From Tritrichomonas foetus (Eukaryota > Parabasalia > Tritrichomonadida > Tritrichomonadidae): DNA of 15,174 nucleotides. The translations under genes were made by a program, and so were the position numbers. Positions 1-7,545 of this stretch are shown here, piece after piece (the stretch's first letter is position 1; each line of letters starts with the position of its first letter). The stretch covers positions 1 through 15,174 of the forward strand of contig MLAK01001455.1 in assembly GCA_001839685.1 (NCBI GenBank). The letters run 5' to 3'. The notes below the pieces were generated by a model. That model did not search any database. It saw only the letters and a program-made list of their open reading frames with translations, and was not told the origin of the DNA.

Positions 1-240
1 AATGGTAGAAGATCTTTTTTGACTTCTCACTGAAATCATTAATTATTATTTTCATAACATTTCGATAATATCACTGTATTAAACGAAGAAGATGATACAT
101 AGTTATATCACATATGTTTGCATAGAAAAACGAATGACATTAATATTTCATTTCTTAACCAAATCAATTAGCCAAAGAATTGGTGAATCGCATAGACTGT
201 CATTTCATTATTAACTTTGGTAATTTCTTCTACATATAAA
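1..240. other. AT-rich stretch without an intact gene
   Basis: No open frame of useful length runs through here on either strand. Short runs on the + strand could be older parts of the GTPase-like pseudogene that follows, for example the NQLAKELVNRID reading near 160-200. Stops interrupt every frame and I cannot align these pieces to any family. It is best read as decayed or intergenic DNA. Confidence 0.4.
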
Positions 241-1260
241 GATAATGGGTAGTTAATTGTTAAATATCATATTTATGCTTTCGGAAAGGCTATTCCTGGA
301 AATAATGATAACTTTATAATATTTGTTCAAATTATTGACCCTTATAAAACAGGAAAATCGTCGTTCTTATCTTTATTGACAAAAGATTCATCAATTAAAA
401 TTGGTCATGTAATGGTAGAATCAACCAATGTATTGATACTTATGGTCCTTTCTCATTTAAAGATATAACGAATAACTTTAACATGAATAATTTATACATT
501 AAAGCCCAAAATGGTAATAATTATGACGGTACACCAAGAGATATTTCCTTATTAGAAATTGATTCCAGAGGTTTTGATGAGTTTAAAGATGTTATTTCAA
601 CAGAAGAAAATGCTATTCTATAAAGTGAAGCTTTTACACATATTATTGCTATGGTTGATTCAACAATTATGATAAACCAAATGAGTATTTCAATATCAGC
701 TTGCTTTAATTTTATCAAATTTTAAATACAAGACAACAAATATGAAATAACAATAATATATTGTCAGTAGATATAAATGTTGAAACCAAAGTTGGCATAA
801 ATTTTGAAGAATAATGTAAAAAACTTGAGTTATTTCATCAGTAAAAGTTATAGGGGATAAGATTTGAAAAATATTATCCTTTACATTTTTGTAATTAAAA
901 AAGTCAATGTTTAAGTGAAACGAAATAATTAATCAAACATTCGAATATGTAATTTAATATATGTTTCAAATGCTTGTTGAAAAAAATAAGGATGTTTTAA
1001 TGCCAAAAAAGCAATCCAATTATTCAAAATGAATGTTAAAAATATTAGAAAACAAAATTTCGCACAAATATCAGAAATGAGAAGAAATTTAACTCAAATA
1101 ACAACAGATAAATATTATCACAATGATGATGTAAATAAGGTAATCAAAAAATATGATGAAAATATTAATATATTATCTAATTTACTAGAAAAAGATGTAA
1201 TAGAAGTTCATTTATATATCAATGAATTAATTCAATATTCAAAATTCACGAATTATTGAA
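241..1260 (+). pseudogene. Decayed large-GTPase-like gene (GBP/atlastin type G domain)
   Basis: The + strand holds a decayed gene broken by frameshifts and stops. At 253-429 one frame reads VKYHIYAFGKAIPG and then DPYKTGKSSFLSLL, which resembles the P-loop of guanylate-binding/atlastin GTPases (GxYxTGKS). The first Gly is Asp here, a single G-to-A change. A frame change near 430 leads to a segment (432-620) reading IDTYGPFSF and later LLEIDSRGFDEF, which sit where the ST.G (G2) and D.xG (G3) motifs of this class are expected. A stop at 621-623 interrupts, but the same frame resumes to 725. A third frame at 728-830 gives ILSVDINVETKVGINFEE. Helix-rich, Lys/Asn-rich readings follow (961-1260), including a 76-residue open stretch at 1029-1259. 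The family call is inference from motif layout; the decay is seen directly. It may never have been one single gene along its whole length. Confidence 0.55.
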
Positions 1261-1590
1261 CAATTCGTACAATTAAAGATAAAATCAAGAAAAAACTAAG
1301 AAATACAAATAGCACTTGATTATCACTATGATAAAAAAATAATAAATCAAAATATTGATGAAAAATTGAACAAATTTATTCTTGATTATCAAATGATCAT
1401 GATCTTAAAAATATAAAGTTGATGGTAAAATAGAATATCTTAATTAATGAACAAGTTATTCGAAATATTCTACCGCCTCCACCTCCATGGTGACATTTTA
1501 TGGCAATTGTTGTAGCTACCCTCGAATATCTTCCCATTATCATCATTGGAGAAACCATTCAAAGCTTCCTAAAATAATAATATCTTTTTT
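1261..1590 (+). pseudogene. Possible 3' continuation of the decayed GTPase-like gene
   Basis: Broken frames continue with a helical, charged reading (1261-1419, one stop at 1297). They are followed by VIRNILPPPPPW, a stop at 1491-1493, then HFMAIVVATLEYLPIIIIGE ending at 1577. The five-proline run followed by a hydrophobic segment is more protein-like than chance intergenic DNA. No family is recognised. It may be the carboxyl end of the upstream pseudogene or a separate remnant. Confidence 0.3.
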
Positions 1591-1718
1591 CATTCTATTC
1601 TTTTATTTTTCACTTTATAAACACATAACCTTTTAGATAATTTGATCATATAAGAACCTTTTGTTATAATATACCTTTCAACTCAATAACATGACTCGAG
1701 AAGGTTTGATTGCAATGA

Positions 1719-2140
1719 ATACCTCCATTATGGCATGAGGAATTGAAATCTGTATCATTATTGCTTATAAAAGAAGAATTATATTATGATGTTGACTGTT
1801 TGAATGAATATTTATGCATCCATTCGAAAAATATATTTTTCGTACAAAATCTATTTGATATAAGTGCATATCATGTATTTATTATCAATACATATCTATA
1901 TAGAATAGATAGGCTGATGTCTCTTCTAACACCAACCAATATCATCAAATGTCGATATAATGTAACCATTGCAAAATAGCATCAGTTCACCTTAATATCA
2001 ATAAAGGTGATAATGAAGTGATTTAGCTATATCCTAATATTACACTTAATGAAGAACATAAAGTTATTATGTCAGATATGAGATATAACTTTTTACAAAT
2101 GTTAATTGCACCCAATTATGATAGAAACTTTTTATTTTAA
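1719..2140 (+). pseudogene. Decayed coding fragment, family not recognised
   Basis: One frame is open from 1719 to 1979 without a convincing ATG start (it begins just after a stop, IPPLWHEELKSVSLL) and ends at a stop. A second frame takes over at 1988 (HLNINKGDNEVI, stop at 2024-2026, then LYPNITLNEEHKVIMSDMRY) and closes at 2138-2140. The residue mix looks like decayed coding sequence: balanced hydrophobics and a Pro-rich beginning, with the frame resuming after a single stop. I do not recognise the family. It could belong with the pseudogene upstream or be an independent remnant. Confidence 0.35.
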
Positions 2141-2283
2141 TTATTGTTTTAAACTGTGACGGAGAAATGAAGATGGTTGGATATCAGATTTTTTTTTTTC
2201 TTAATGAAAATAACTTATAAATGTTACTATTATATTCGTAATTCTTATTATTCAATACATGCGTTCTATGATATTCACTGATT

Positions 2284-2308
2284 TTGGCGATATCGCTTGG
2301 CGAAATCG
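2284..2308. repeat. Paired TTGGCGAWATCG direct repeat upstream of BiP
   Basis: TTGGCGATATCG (2284-2295) and TTGGCGAAATCG (2297-2308) are repeated at 13-bp spacing. Eleven of twelve bases match, and they form a G/C-rich island in otherwise AT-rich DNA about 290 bp before the BiP ATG. CGATATCG within the first copy is a perfect palindrome. The arrangement suits a regulatory protein-binding pair, but that is inference. Confidence 0.35.
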
Positions 2309-2578
2309 TGAACTTTTTAATGAAGGATAGAATCCTTTCAAAAAAAAGTATTTTGAGATAAAAGTAATCTCAATTGTGGATTATTATGAACAAATATGAA
2401 TAGAATAAAAGGAGAAAATTCAATACTTTCAATGCGTGCCCGAATTGTATCGATAAATGGTCTCCACTTTAAATGGCCGCATTCATATATGGTCAAATCA
2501 CACAAAAGTGTAATATCAAAAAGAAATTCAAGTGTTGATAACGGTTAACAATGTAATTTCTGAAGGCACTATCTTTGG

Positions 2579-2588
2579 TCACATCACA
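2579..2588 (+). promoter_or_regulatory. Initiator-like elements before BiP ATG
   Basis: Two consecutive TCACA sequences (2579-2583 and 2584-2588) lie 7-16 bases before the ATG at 2595. Trichomonad core promoters use an initiator of the form TCA(+1)Y(T/A) placed just upstream of the start codon, giving 5' UTRs of only a few bases. Both copies fit. This supports starting BiP at 2595 and not further upstream. Confidence 0.55.
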
Positions 2589-2594
2589 ATTTTA

Positions 2595-4547
2595 ATGGTT
2601 CTTCTGTTATTCTCATTATTCGCAGTCTTCGGACTTGCTGACAGTGACGAAGAAGTTGGTACAGTCATTGGTATCGATCTTGGAACTACATTTTCATGTG
2701 TTGGAGTTTTCCAAAAAGGTAAAGTTGAAATTATCGCCAACGAAGTTGGTAACCGTATCACACCATCAATTGTTTCATTCAATGAAGGACAACGTTTTGT
2801 TGGTGATTCCGCCATGCCACAATTGATCTCAAATCCATTGAACACAGTTTTCGCAGTTAAACGTCTCATCGGACGTAGGTTTAACGACCCAGAAGTCCAA
2901 GGAGAACTTAAACGCCTTCCATACAAAGTCATTGACAAGAGCGGACGTCCATACGTCGAACTTGAATTCAAAGGTGAAACCAAGCAACTCTCCCCAGAAG
3001 AAATCTCAGCCATGGTTCTTACAAAGATGAAGAACGTTGCTGAAGACTACCTCGGTAAGACAATCAAGAACGCCGTCGTTACAGTTCCAGCCTATTTCAA
3101 TGATGCCCAACGTAAAGCCACAAAGGATGCTGGTGCCATCGCTGGTCTCAACGTTATGCGTATCCTCAACGAACCAACAGCCGCCGCTATCGCCTACGGT
3201 CTCGATAAGAAGGATAACCAAAAGATCCTCGTTTTCGATCTTGGAGGTGGTACATTCGATGTTTCCCTTCTTTCAATTGAAGATTCCTTCTTCGAAGTGC
3301 TCGCCACAGCCGGTGATACTCACCTTGGAGGAGAAGATTTTGATAACCGTGTTGTTGATCACTTCCTTGATGTCTTCAAGCGCCGTACAGGAAAGGATGC
3401 CAGCAATGACGTTAAGGCTGTTGCCAAGCTAAAGCGTGAAGCCGAAAAGGCCAAGCGCGCCCTTTCAACACTCCATCAGACACGTATCGAAATCGAAGGC
3501 TTCTTCGATGGCGAAGATCTTTCAGAACCATTCACACGTGCCCGTTTCGAAGAACTTAACATGGATCTCTTCCGTAAGACAATGCAACCAGTCCAACAAG
3601 TTCTTAAAGACTCTCAAGTTTCCAAGCACGAAGTTGATGAAATCGTTCTTGTCGGAGGTTCAACCCGTCTTCCAAAGGTTCAACAACTCGTTCGTGACTT
3701 CTTCAACGGAAAGGCCCCATGCAAGTCAATCAACCCAGATGAAGCCGTCGCTTATGGCGCTGCTGTCGAAGGTGGTGTTCTTTCTGATGATCCAGACGCA
3801 CAGGACATCGTCATCATCAACGTTAACTCACTCACACTTGGTGTTGAAACAGTTGGCGGAGTTATGGCCGAGCTCATCCCACGTAACACACGTATCCCAG
3901 TCAAGAAGACACAAACATTCGTCACATCACAGGATGACCAAGAATACGTTCGTGTTCAAATCTTCGAAGGTGAACGTGCTATGACACGCGACAACCACTT
4001 CCTTGGTGCTTTCGATCTTACAGGTCTCCCACCAGGCCCACGTGGTTCAGTCCAAATCCTTGTTACATTCGAACTCGATCAGAACAACATGCTCAAGGTT
4101 ACAGCCGAAAATGGTGACAACAAAGAATCCATCACAATCAACGCCCAAGAAGCTCGTCTTTCAGAAGATGAAAGAGAAGAAGCCATCCGTAACGCAGAAG
4201 AATGGGTTGTCGAAGATGAAAAGGCTAAGGCTTCAGTTACAGCCAAGAACAACCTTGAAATGCTCGTTTACGCCGCTAAGACAAACCTCGCCAAAGACGA
4301 AGTCAAGGAGAGGCTCTCAGAAGATGAACGCAAGGAACTCAAGAAGGTCGTCCGCGAAACCCTCGACTGGATCGAGTCCAACGCCGAAGAAGAAGCAGAA
4401 GTTTACGAAGAAAAGAGAAAGGAGGTCGCACAACTCCTCGCTCCAGTTACACAAGACGTTGCTGGCGCTGGTGCACCAGCTGCTGGAGATGCCGAAACAG
4501 AAGATGACGATGACTTCGATGAAAACGAAGAAGTCGGCGAATTATAA
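2595..4547 (+). CDS. BiP: ER-type Hsp70 chaperone BiP/GRP78
   Basis: An ATP-driven chaperone of the ER lumen that binds unfolded secretory and membrane proteins. The product is 650 residues from the ATG at 2595; a longer reading from 2532 begins with GTG, not ATG. Residues 1-15 ([15 protein letters not shown]) look like a signal peptide. Nucleotide-binding domain motifs are IDLGTT near 27-32, [11 protein letters not shown] from 192 and DLGGGTFD from 215. The substrate-binding domain begins near 415 with [10 protein letters not shown] and RVQIFEGER, and a helical lid with an acidic Glu/Asp-rich tail follows. Two oddities: the interdomain linker reads [10 protein letters not shown] instead of the usual LDVxPLTLG, and the carboxyl end is VGEL, not KDEL or HDEL. 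Codons are visibly richer in C and G at third positions than in neighbouring genes, which fits high expression. The family call is firm; ER location rests on the signal peptide and the BiP-type sequence. Confidence 0.96.
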   Translation: MVLLLFSLFAVFGLADSDEEVGTVIGIDLGTTFSCVGVFQKGKVEIIANEVGNRITPSIVSFNEGQRFVGDSAMPQLISNPLNTVFAVKRLIGRRFNDPEVQGELKRLPYKVIDKSGRPYVELEFKGETKQLSPEEISAMVLTKMKNVAEDYLGKTIKNAVVTVPAYFNDAQRKATKDAGAIAGLNVMRILNEPTAAAIAYGLDKKDNQKILVFDLGGGTFDVSLLSIEDSFFEVLATAGDTHLGGEDFDNRVVDHFLDVFKRRTGKDASNDVKAVAKLKREAEKAKRALSTLHQTRIEIEGFFDGEDLSEPFTRARFEELNMDLFRKTMQPVQQVLKDSQVSKHEVDEIVLVGGSTRLPKVQQLVRDFFNGKAPCKSINPDEAVAYGAAVEGGVLSDDPDAQDIVIINVNSLTLGVETVGGVMAELIPRNTRIPVKKTQTFVTSQDDQEYVRVQIFEGERAMTRDNHFLGAFDLTGLPPGPRGSVQILVTFELDQNNMLKVTAENGDNKESITINAQEARLSEDEREEAIRNAEEWVVEDEKAKASVTAKNNLEMLVYAAKTNLAKDEVKERLSEDERKELKKVVRETLDWIESNAEEEAEVYEEKRKEVAQLLAPVTQDVAGAGAPAAGDAETEDDDDFDENEEVGEL

Positions 4548-4548
4548 A
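4545..4548 (+). terminator. UAAA polyadenylation signal overlapping BiP stop
   Basis: The stop codon TAA is followed by A, giving TAAA. Trichomonad mRNAs use UAAA as the polyadenylation signal, often overlapping the stop codon, so a very short 3' UTR is expected. Confidence 0.5.
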
Positions 4549-5098
4549 GCGCACTTTAAGTATCTAAATCTAAATCACCAAAAATAACTTTTCTTTCTAT
4601 TTTTCTTTCGACTTTTACTAACTCTGCTCTTTACTTCTATAGTAGCTGTTTTTTGATTCATCATGCAATTTACCAATGCTAATGCGTTTTTTTCAGAGAA
4701 ATTCAATTTTTTGAATAAACAACTTTTTCTACACATTAACTTTTCGTCACTTTGAACTTTAGATAAGCTTATCTGATCATTATCTAATCGTTTTTTTATC
4801 GTATTTTGCTGTTTTTTTAATCGTTTTCTTATCGTATTAATTATAGAAAATATTGTATTTGTATTTGGCCATATTTATTTTGCGAAATTTGGTGAAATGT
4901 TGAAAAATGTTTTCTTGGTAAAATTCGACGAAAAATCACTCTGGTTATTATTTAATACACCTCCTATTTATTTGATGATCTTTATCTTTTACATGGTTTC
5001 ATCGTTCACACGAAATTTTAGCTCAATCGTTGAGAACGAATGAAAAAAGTTTTTCCTATTTTTATGCGATTAGTTTTTCTGTGAACATTTAAGGTCAA
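4549..5098. other. Intergenic region between BiP and the orphan gene
   Basis: About 550 bp, very T-rich on the + strand, with no gene on either strand. It contains a perfect 14-bp palindrome AGATAAGCTTATCT at 4761-4774 and a 21-bp near-perfect direct repeat listed separately. It presumably serves as 3' flank of BiP and promoter region for the next gene. Confidence 0.5.
4785..4838. repeat. 21-bp direct repeat, 33-bp period
   Basis: The 21-bp unit starting TAATCGTTTT and ending TTATCGTATT occurs at 4785-4805 and 4818-4838. The two copies differ at one base (T versus C in the middle of the T run). The units are not contiguous. It could be a duplicated binding site or simple local duplication in T-rich DNA. 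Confidence 0.45.
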
Positions 5099-6019
5099 AT
5101 GAGAAGTCAAATTTGCGAAAAGTGTTCACTGTATAGTAATCGAACATTAAATGCAAACTCGAAAATGTTAACTGTGACTCTCCAAATGCCGAAATCGACA
5201 TGCAATATTCTGTTTAAATACAGTAGCGAGACGTCCGAATCATTCACGATGAATTTCGATCCTTATCAGTTATCCGAAATATCAGATTATTTTTGCGATT
5301 TGTTTTTTCCAGCGAAACCCAAAGAAATCGAAGTCAAAGACAGATTTCCAATCAAATCAATGAACGATTTTTTGTGTTTATGTTTCGGCCAAACAATTGA
5401 TAATTCTGATATTTTCAATTTATTCGAAATCGACAAAATTGCCTGCAAATGGAAAGTCCGACCAATTAGTGACAGTTTGTGCAAATATTTTAACGATGTC
5501 AAATTATCGAAATATCAATTTCATCTTTTTTGTCATCAAGCACTTTATCACAATGATGTAAAAAGTAACTATGAAAAAGTTATGCATAATATTGAAGTTT
5601 CTGAGCTTCCAAATTTAAATGAAAAAGACGCGTATAATGATTTAATCAAAATTGAGCCAGAAATTACAGTTGAATTTTTCAAAGTGATGAGGCAAACTGA
5701 AGAAGGGAGTAAAAAATTTTCTGATTTGGAAATTTGCGACTTCTTTCTAAAAACCATTCGAATACACCAATTGAAAAGCTTGGTTATTCTTGGAATTGTG
5801 GATATGAACAACATGCCGTATCAAGTCATTAATGAAATGCACAGCATTCTATCTCGAAAGTTTCATGTAAAGATTTTGAGCTCATATATTGAAGAAGCCA
5901 CTTTATTTACCTACGAAGAAAAATTTGAAGATGAAAATGTCGTCTTTTCGTCAACTGAATATGACTATTCTTCAATATATGACTCATCAGTTTCAGCTTT
6001 AAATAGTAGCATGAAATAA
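5099..6019 (+). CDS. Hypothetical protein, possibly with a divergent BTB-like N-terminus
   Basis: A 306-residue protein I do not recognise with confidence. There is no signal peptide or membrane segment. Residues about 24-110 (LTVTLQMP..., DYFCDLFFPAKPKEIEV, then FPIKSMNDFLCLCFGQTIDN) have the rhythm of the degenerate BTB/POZ-like domains that head many trichomonad lineage-specific proteins. The rest (about 115-270) is mostly helical. The tail from about 270 is rich in Ser, Tyr and acidic residues (SSTEYDYSSIYDSSVSALNS). It is cysteine-rich at the very N-terminus (CEKCSL). The start is uncertain: the ATG at 5099 is preceded by TCAAA, while Met23 (5165) has a consensus TCACT initiator at about 5125, inside the longer reading. 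Codon use is AT-rich, suggesting modest expression. The frame remains open for 18 more codons after the stop, probably by chance. Function unknown. Confidence 0.75.
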   Translation: MRSQICEKCSLYSNRTLNANSKMLTVTLQMPKSTCNILFKYSSETSESFTMNFDPYQLSEISDYFCDLFFPAKPKEIEVKDRFPIKSMNDFLCLCFGQTIDNSDIFNLFEIDKIACKWKVRPISDSLCKYFNDVKLSKYQFHLFCHQALYHNDVKSNYEKVMHNIEVSELPNLNEKDAYNDLIKIEPEITVEFFKVMRQTEEGSKKFSDLEICDFFLKTIRIHQLKSLVILGIVDMNNMPYQVINEMHSILSRKFHVKILSSYIEEATLFTYEEKFEDENVVFSSTEYDYSSIYDSSVSALNSSMK

Positions 6020-6606
6020 GTGAATTTCCAAAATAATACAACATTAGAATTTCCAGAAATAGAAAAACGAAAAAGTTAGATTTAGTGAATCTTTAAATAC
6101 ATAATTTTTCGTCAATATATGAATTCTAACAAATGATTAATTTTATATGAATACTTGATTTCTTCGACATTATTGTTTTTATTTTAATTGTCAAAAAATC
6201 AATCGCTGATACTTGTATCGATGATTTTTGTTGAAAACATTTCTTTTGCAGAAAATGAATTTATTAATGATGAATGAGAAATAATGTATTGGTATTACTC
6301 ATTAGTGGCAAATTATTTTATTTCATAATTAAATCAAGGATTTATTTGGGTTACTTTTTTGATTAAGCAATCAATATCAATAAATCTATAATGATGCCCA
6401 GTCGAGAAGAGTATTTTTTCGCAATGCCTCTCCTTGAAGTAAAAATGTAATAAATAAAAATTTAACAATAAAATTATATGTTTTATCTCTATCTTTATTT
6501 TATCGGAATACGAACAAAATTATGCATCATATTTTTTACCTATATTTACCTGAGTACGTACTCATTACAATTTGCAATTTATATATTTATAATCATGATT
6601 TTCCTC
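6020..6606. other. Intergenic region between convergent genes
   Basis: About 590 bp of AT-rich DNA between the convergent orphan gene (+) and Rab gene (-). It contains a TAAA at 6094-6097 on the + strand that could polyadenylate the orphan transcript, and one on the - strand (6586-6589) suited to the Rab transcript. I see no gene. A 19-codon reading at 6391-6450 beginning MMPSREEYFF is too short to support. Confidence 0.5.
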
Positions 6607-7215
6607 TTAACAACACCTTTTTGGTTTTTCTTTTTCATCGATTATTGTTTGCATGAAATTGCTCTTATCAACAGTTGCAATTATTTTATTTTGATTTTGT
6701 TTGTACAATTCTTGTGCTAACTCACGAAACATTTGAGAAATACCAGTACCATTTTTAGCTGAAGTCTGAAAAAGATGAAAATTATTTGATTCTGCCCATT
6801 CTTCAACATCTTCAAGTTGGAGCTCGAATTCTTCTGATAAATCAGACTTGTTTGCAGCAACAAAAACAATTGCGTTTGATCCAGCAACACCATAAAAAGT
6901 ATCTATTTCTTTACTTAAACTTTCAAATGATCGATGACTTGTAAGTGAAAATACAACAATTGCAGCAGCAGCATTTCGATAATACACTGGAGCAAGAGAT
7001 CTGAATTTTTCTTGTCCTGCTGTATCCCAAATCTGAAGTTCAATCTTAACACCTTTCACATATTGATTATAGACTTGATAATTAGCACCAATTGTTCCGA
7101 CTTCATGTGGATTAAAACGATTTTCAACAAGACGAATTATTATTGAAGTTTTCCCGACAGACTCATCTCCAATTGTAACAACTCTAAATGGTGCAATTTC
7201 ATTTTCACTTTGCAT
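6607..7215 (-). CDS. Rab-family small GTPase, Rab5-like
   Basis: A membrane-traffic GTPase of 202 residues, the normal length for a Rab. All nucleotide-binding motifs are present: P-loop GDESVGKTS (16-24), switch I Thr41 in TIGANY, WDTAGQE (63-69) with the catalytic Gln68, ANKSD (121-125) and TSAKN (151-155). The C-terminus ends KRCC, a double-cysteine site for geranylgeranylation, so the protein should be membrane-anchored. Closest to the Rab5/22/21 group: TIGA in switch I and SLAPVYYRNAAAAIVVF after the DTAGQE motif match that group better than Rab1, 7 or 11. This suggests an early-endosome or endocytic role, which is inference; trichomonads have many lineage-specific Rabs. A TCACT initiator-like element lies about 30 bases upstream of the ATG. 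It is transcribed in the same direction as the TPR gene, about 330 bp downstream of it. Confidence 0.95.
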   Translation of the reverse strand: MQSENEIAPFRVVTIGDESVGKTSIIIRLVENRFNPHEVGTIGANYQVYNQYVKGVKIELQIWDTAGQEKFRSLAPVYYRNAAAAIVVFSLTSHRSFESLSKEIDTFYGVAGSNAIVFVAANKSDLSEEFELQLEDVEEWAESNNFHLFQTSAKNGTGISQMFRELAQELYKQNQNKIIATVDKSNFMQTIIDEKEKPKRCC

Positions 7216-7545
7216 AATAATCCAATTTTTTTGAAGTTTATCAGTGAAGTTAATATCAAAATACTAATTTCACATAACATTTCTTAATAATACATCATAA
7301 TCTCCTATCAAAAAACTGGTTCATTGAACATGAAATAATGTTTCTCTCAATTGATACATAATCTCACATTCATTAATAATCACAAATTTATAACCATGAA
7401 TTCTAGTTGTAATGATTAAAAGGGATAAGAAAAAAATACAAAGTGGATGTTGGATAATATTATAGTTTATTTTTTTACTTAAAATTCATCAAATTAAAAT
7501 TCACAAGCTTAGCTGCTTTTGGAATGGATTTTGTATTTTTTTCAA
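7216..7545. other. Intergenic region between Rab and TPR genes
   Basis: About 330 bp, AT-rich, no gene seen. It holds the Rab promoter region, with TCACT on the - strand at 7243-7247. A - strand TAAA at 7466-7469, about 77 bp past the TPR-gene stop, is the nearest clear polyadenylation signal for that gene. Confidence 0.45.
7243..7247 (-). promoter_or_regulatory. Initiator-like TCACT before Rab ATG
   Basis: The - strand reads TCACT here, a match to the trichomonad initiator TCA(+1)Y(T/A), giving a 5' UTR of about 30 bases. A closer TCAAA also exists but has a purine after the A. Single short motif, so modest confidence. Confidence 0.35.

Larger units (their letters stand above)
2141..2594. 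other. Upstream region of the BiP gene
   Basis: This is non-coding AT-rich DNA between the decayed fragment and BiP. It contains a twelve-base T run near 2190 and a pair of GC-containing near-identical 12-mers (TTGGCGATATCG and TTGGCGAAATCG, listed separately). It ends in two overlapping initiator-like elements. No gene is visible. Confidence 0.5.

Noticed and set aside
2532..2594. 21-codon N-terminal extension of BiP
   Set aside because: It begins with GTG and contains no ATG before 2595. It would bury the signal peptide, and the initiator-like TCACA elements lie inside it.
3436..4587. Long + strand open frames overlapping BiP (182 and 194 codons)
   Set aside because: They are out-of-phase shadows of the BiP gene, low in complexity and Ser/Lys/His-rich. 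They arise from its biased codon use.
6195..6229. Imperfect hairpin (AAAAATCAATCG ... CGATGATTTTT)
   Set aside because: The arms differ by an insertion and lie in AT-rich DNA; nothing ties it to a gene end or an RNA.
6391..6450. Short open reading beginning MMPSREEYFF
   Set aside because: Only 19 codons, without an initiator-like element or a recognisable homologue, in otherwise AT-rich intergenic DNA.
6478..6720. 80-codon hydrophobic + strand frame, looking like a small membrane protein
   Set aside because: It is composed of F/I/L/Y from T-rich DNA and overlaps the 3' end of the Rab gene on the opposite strand.
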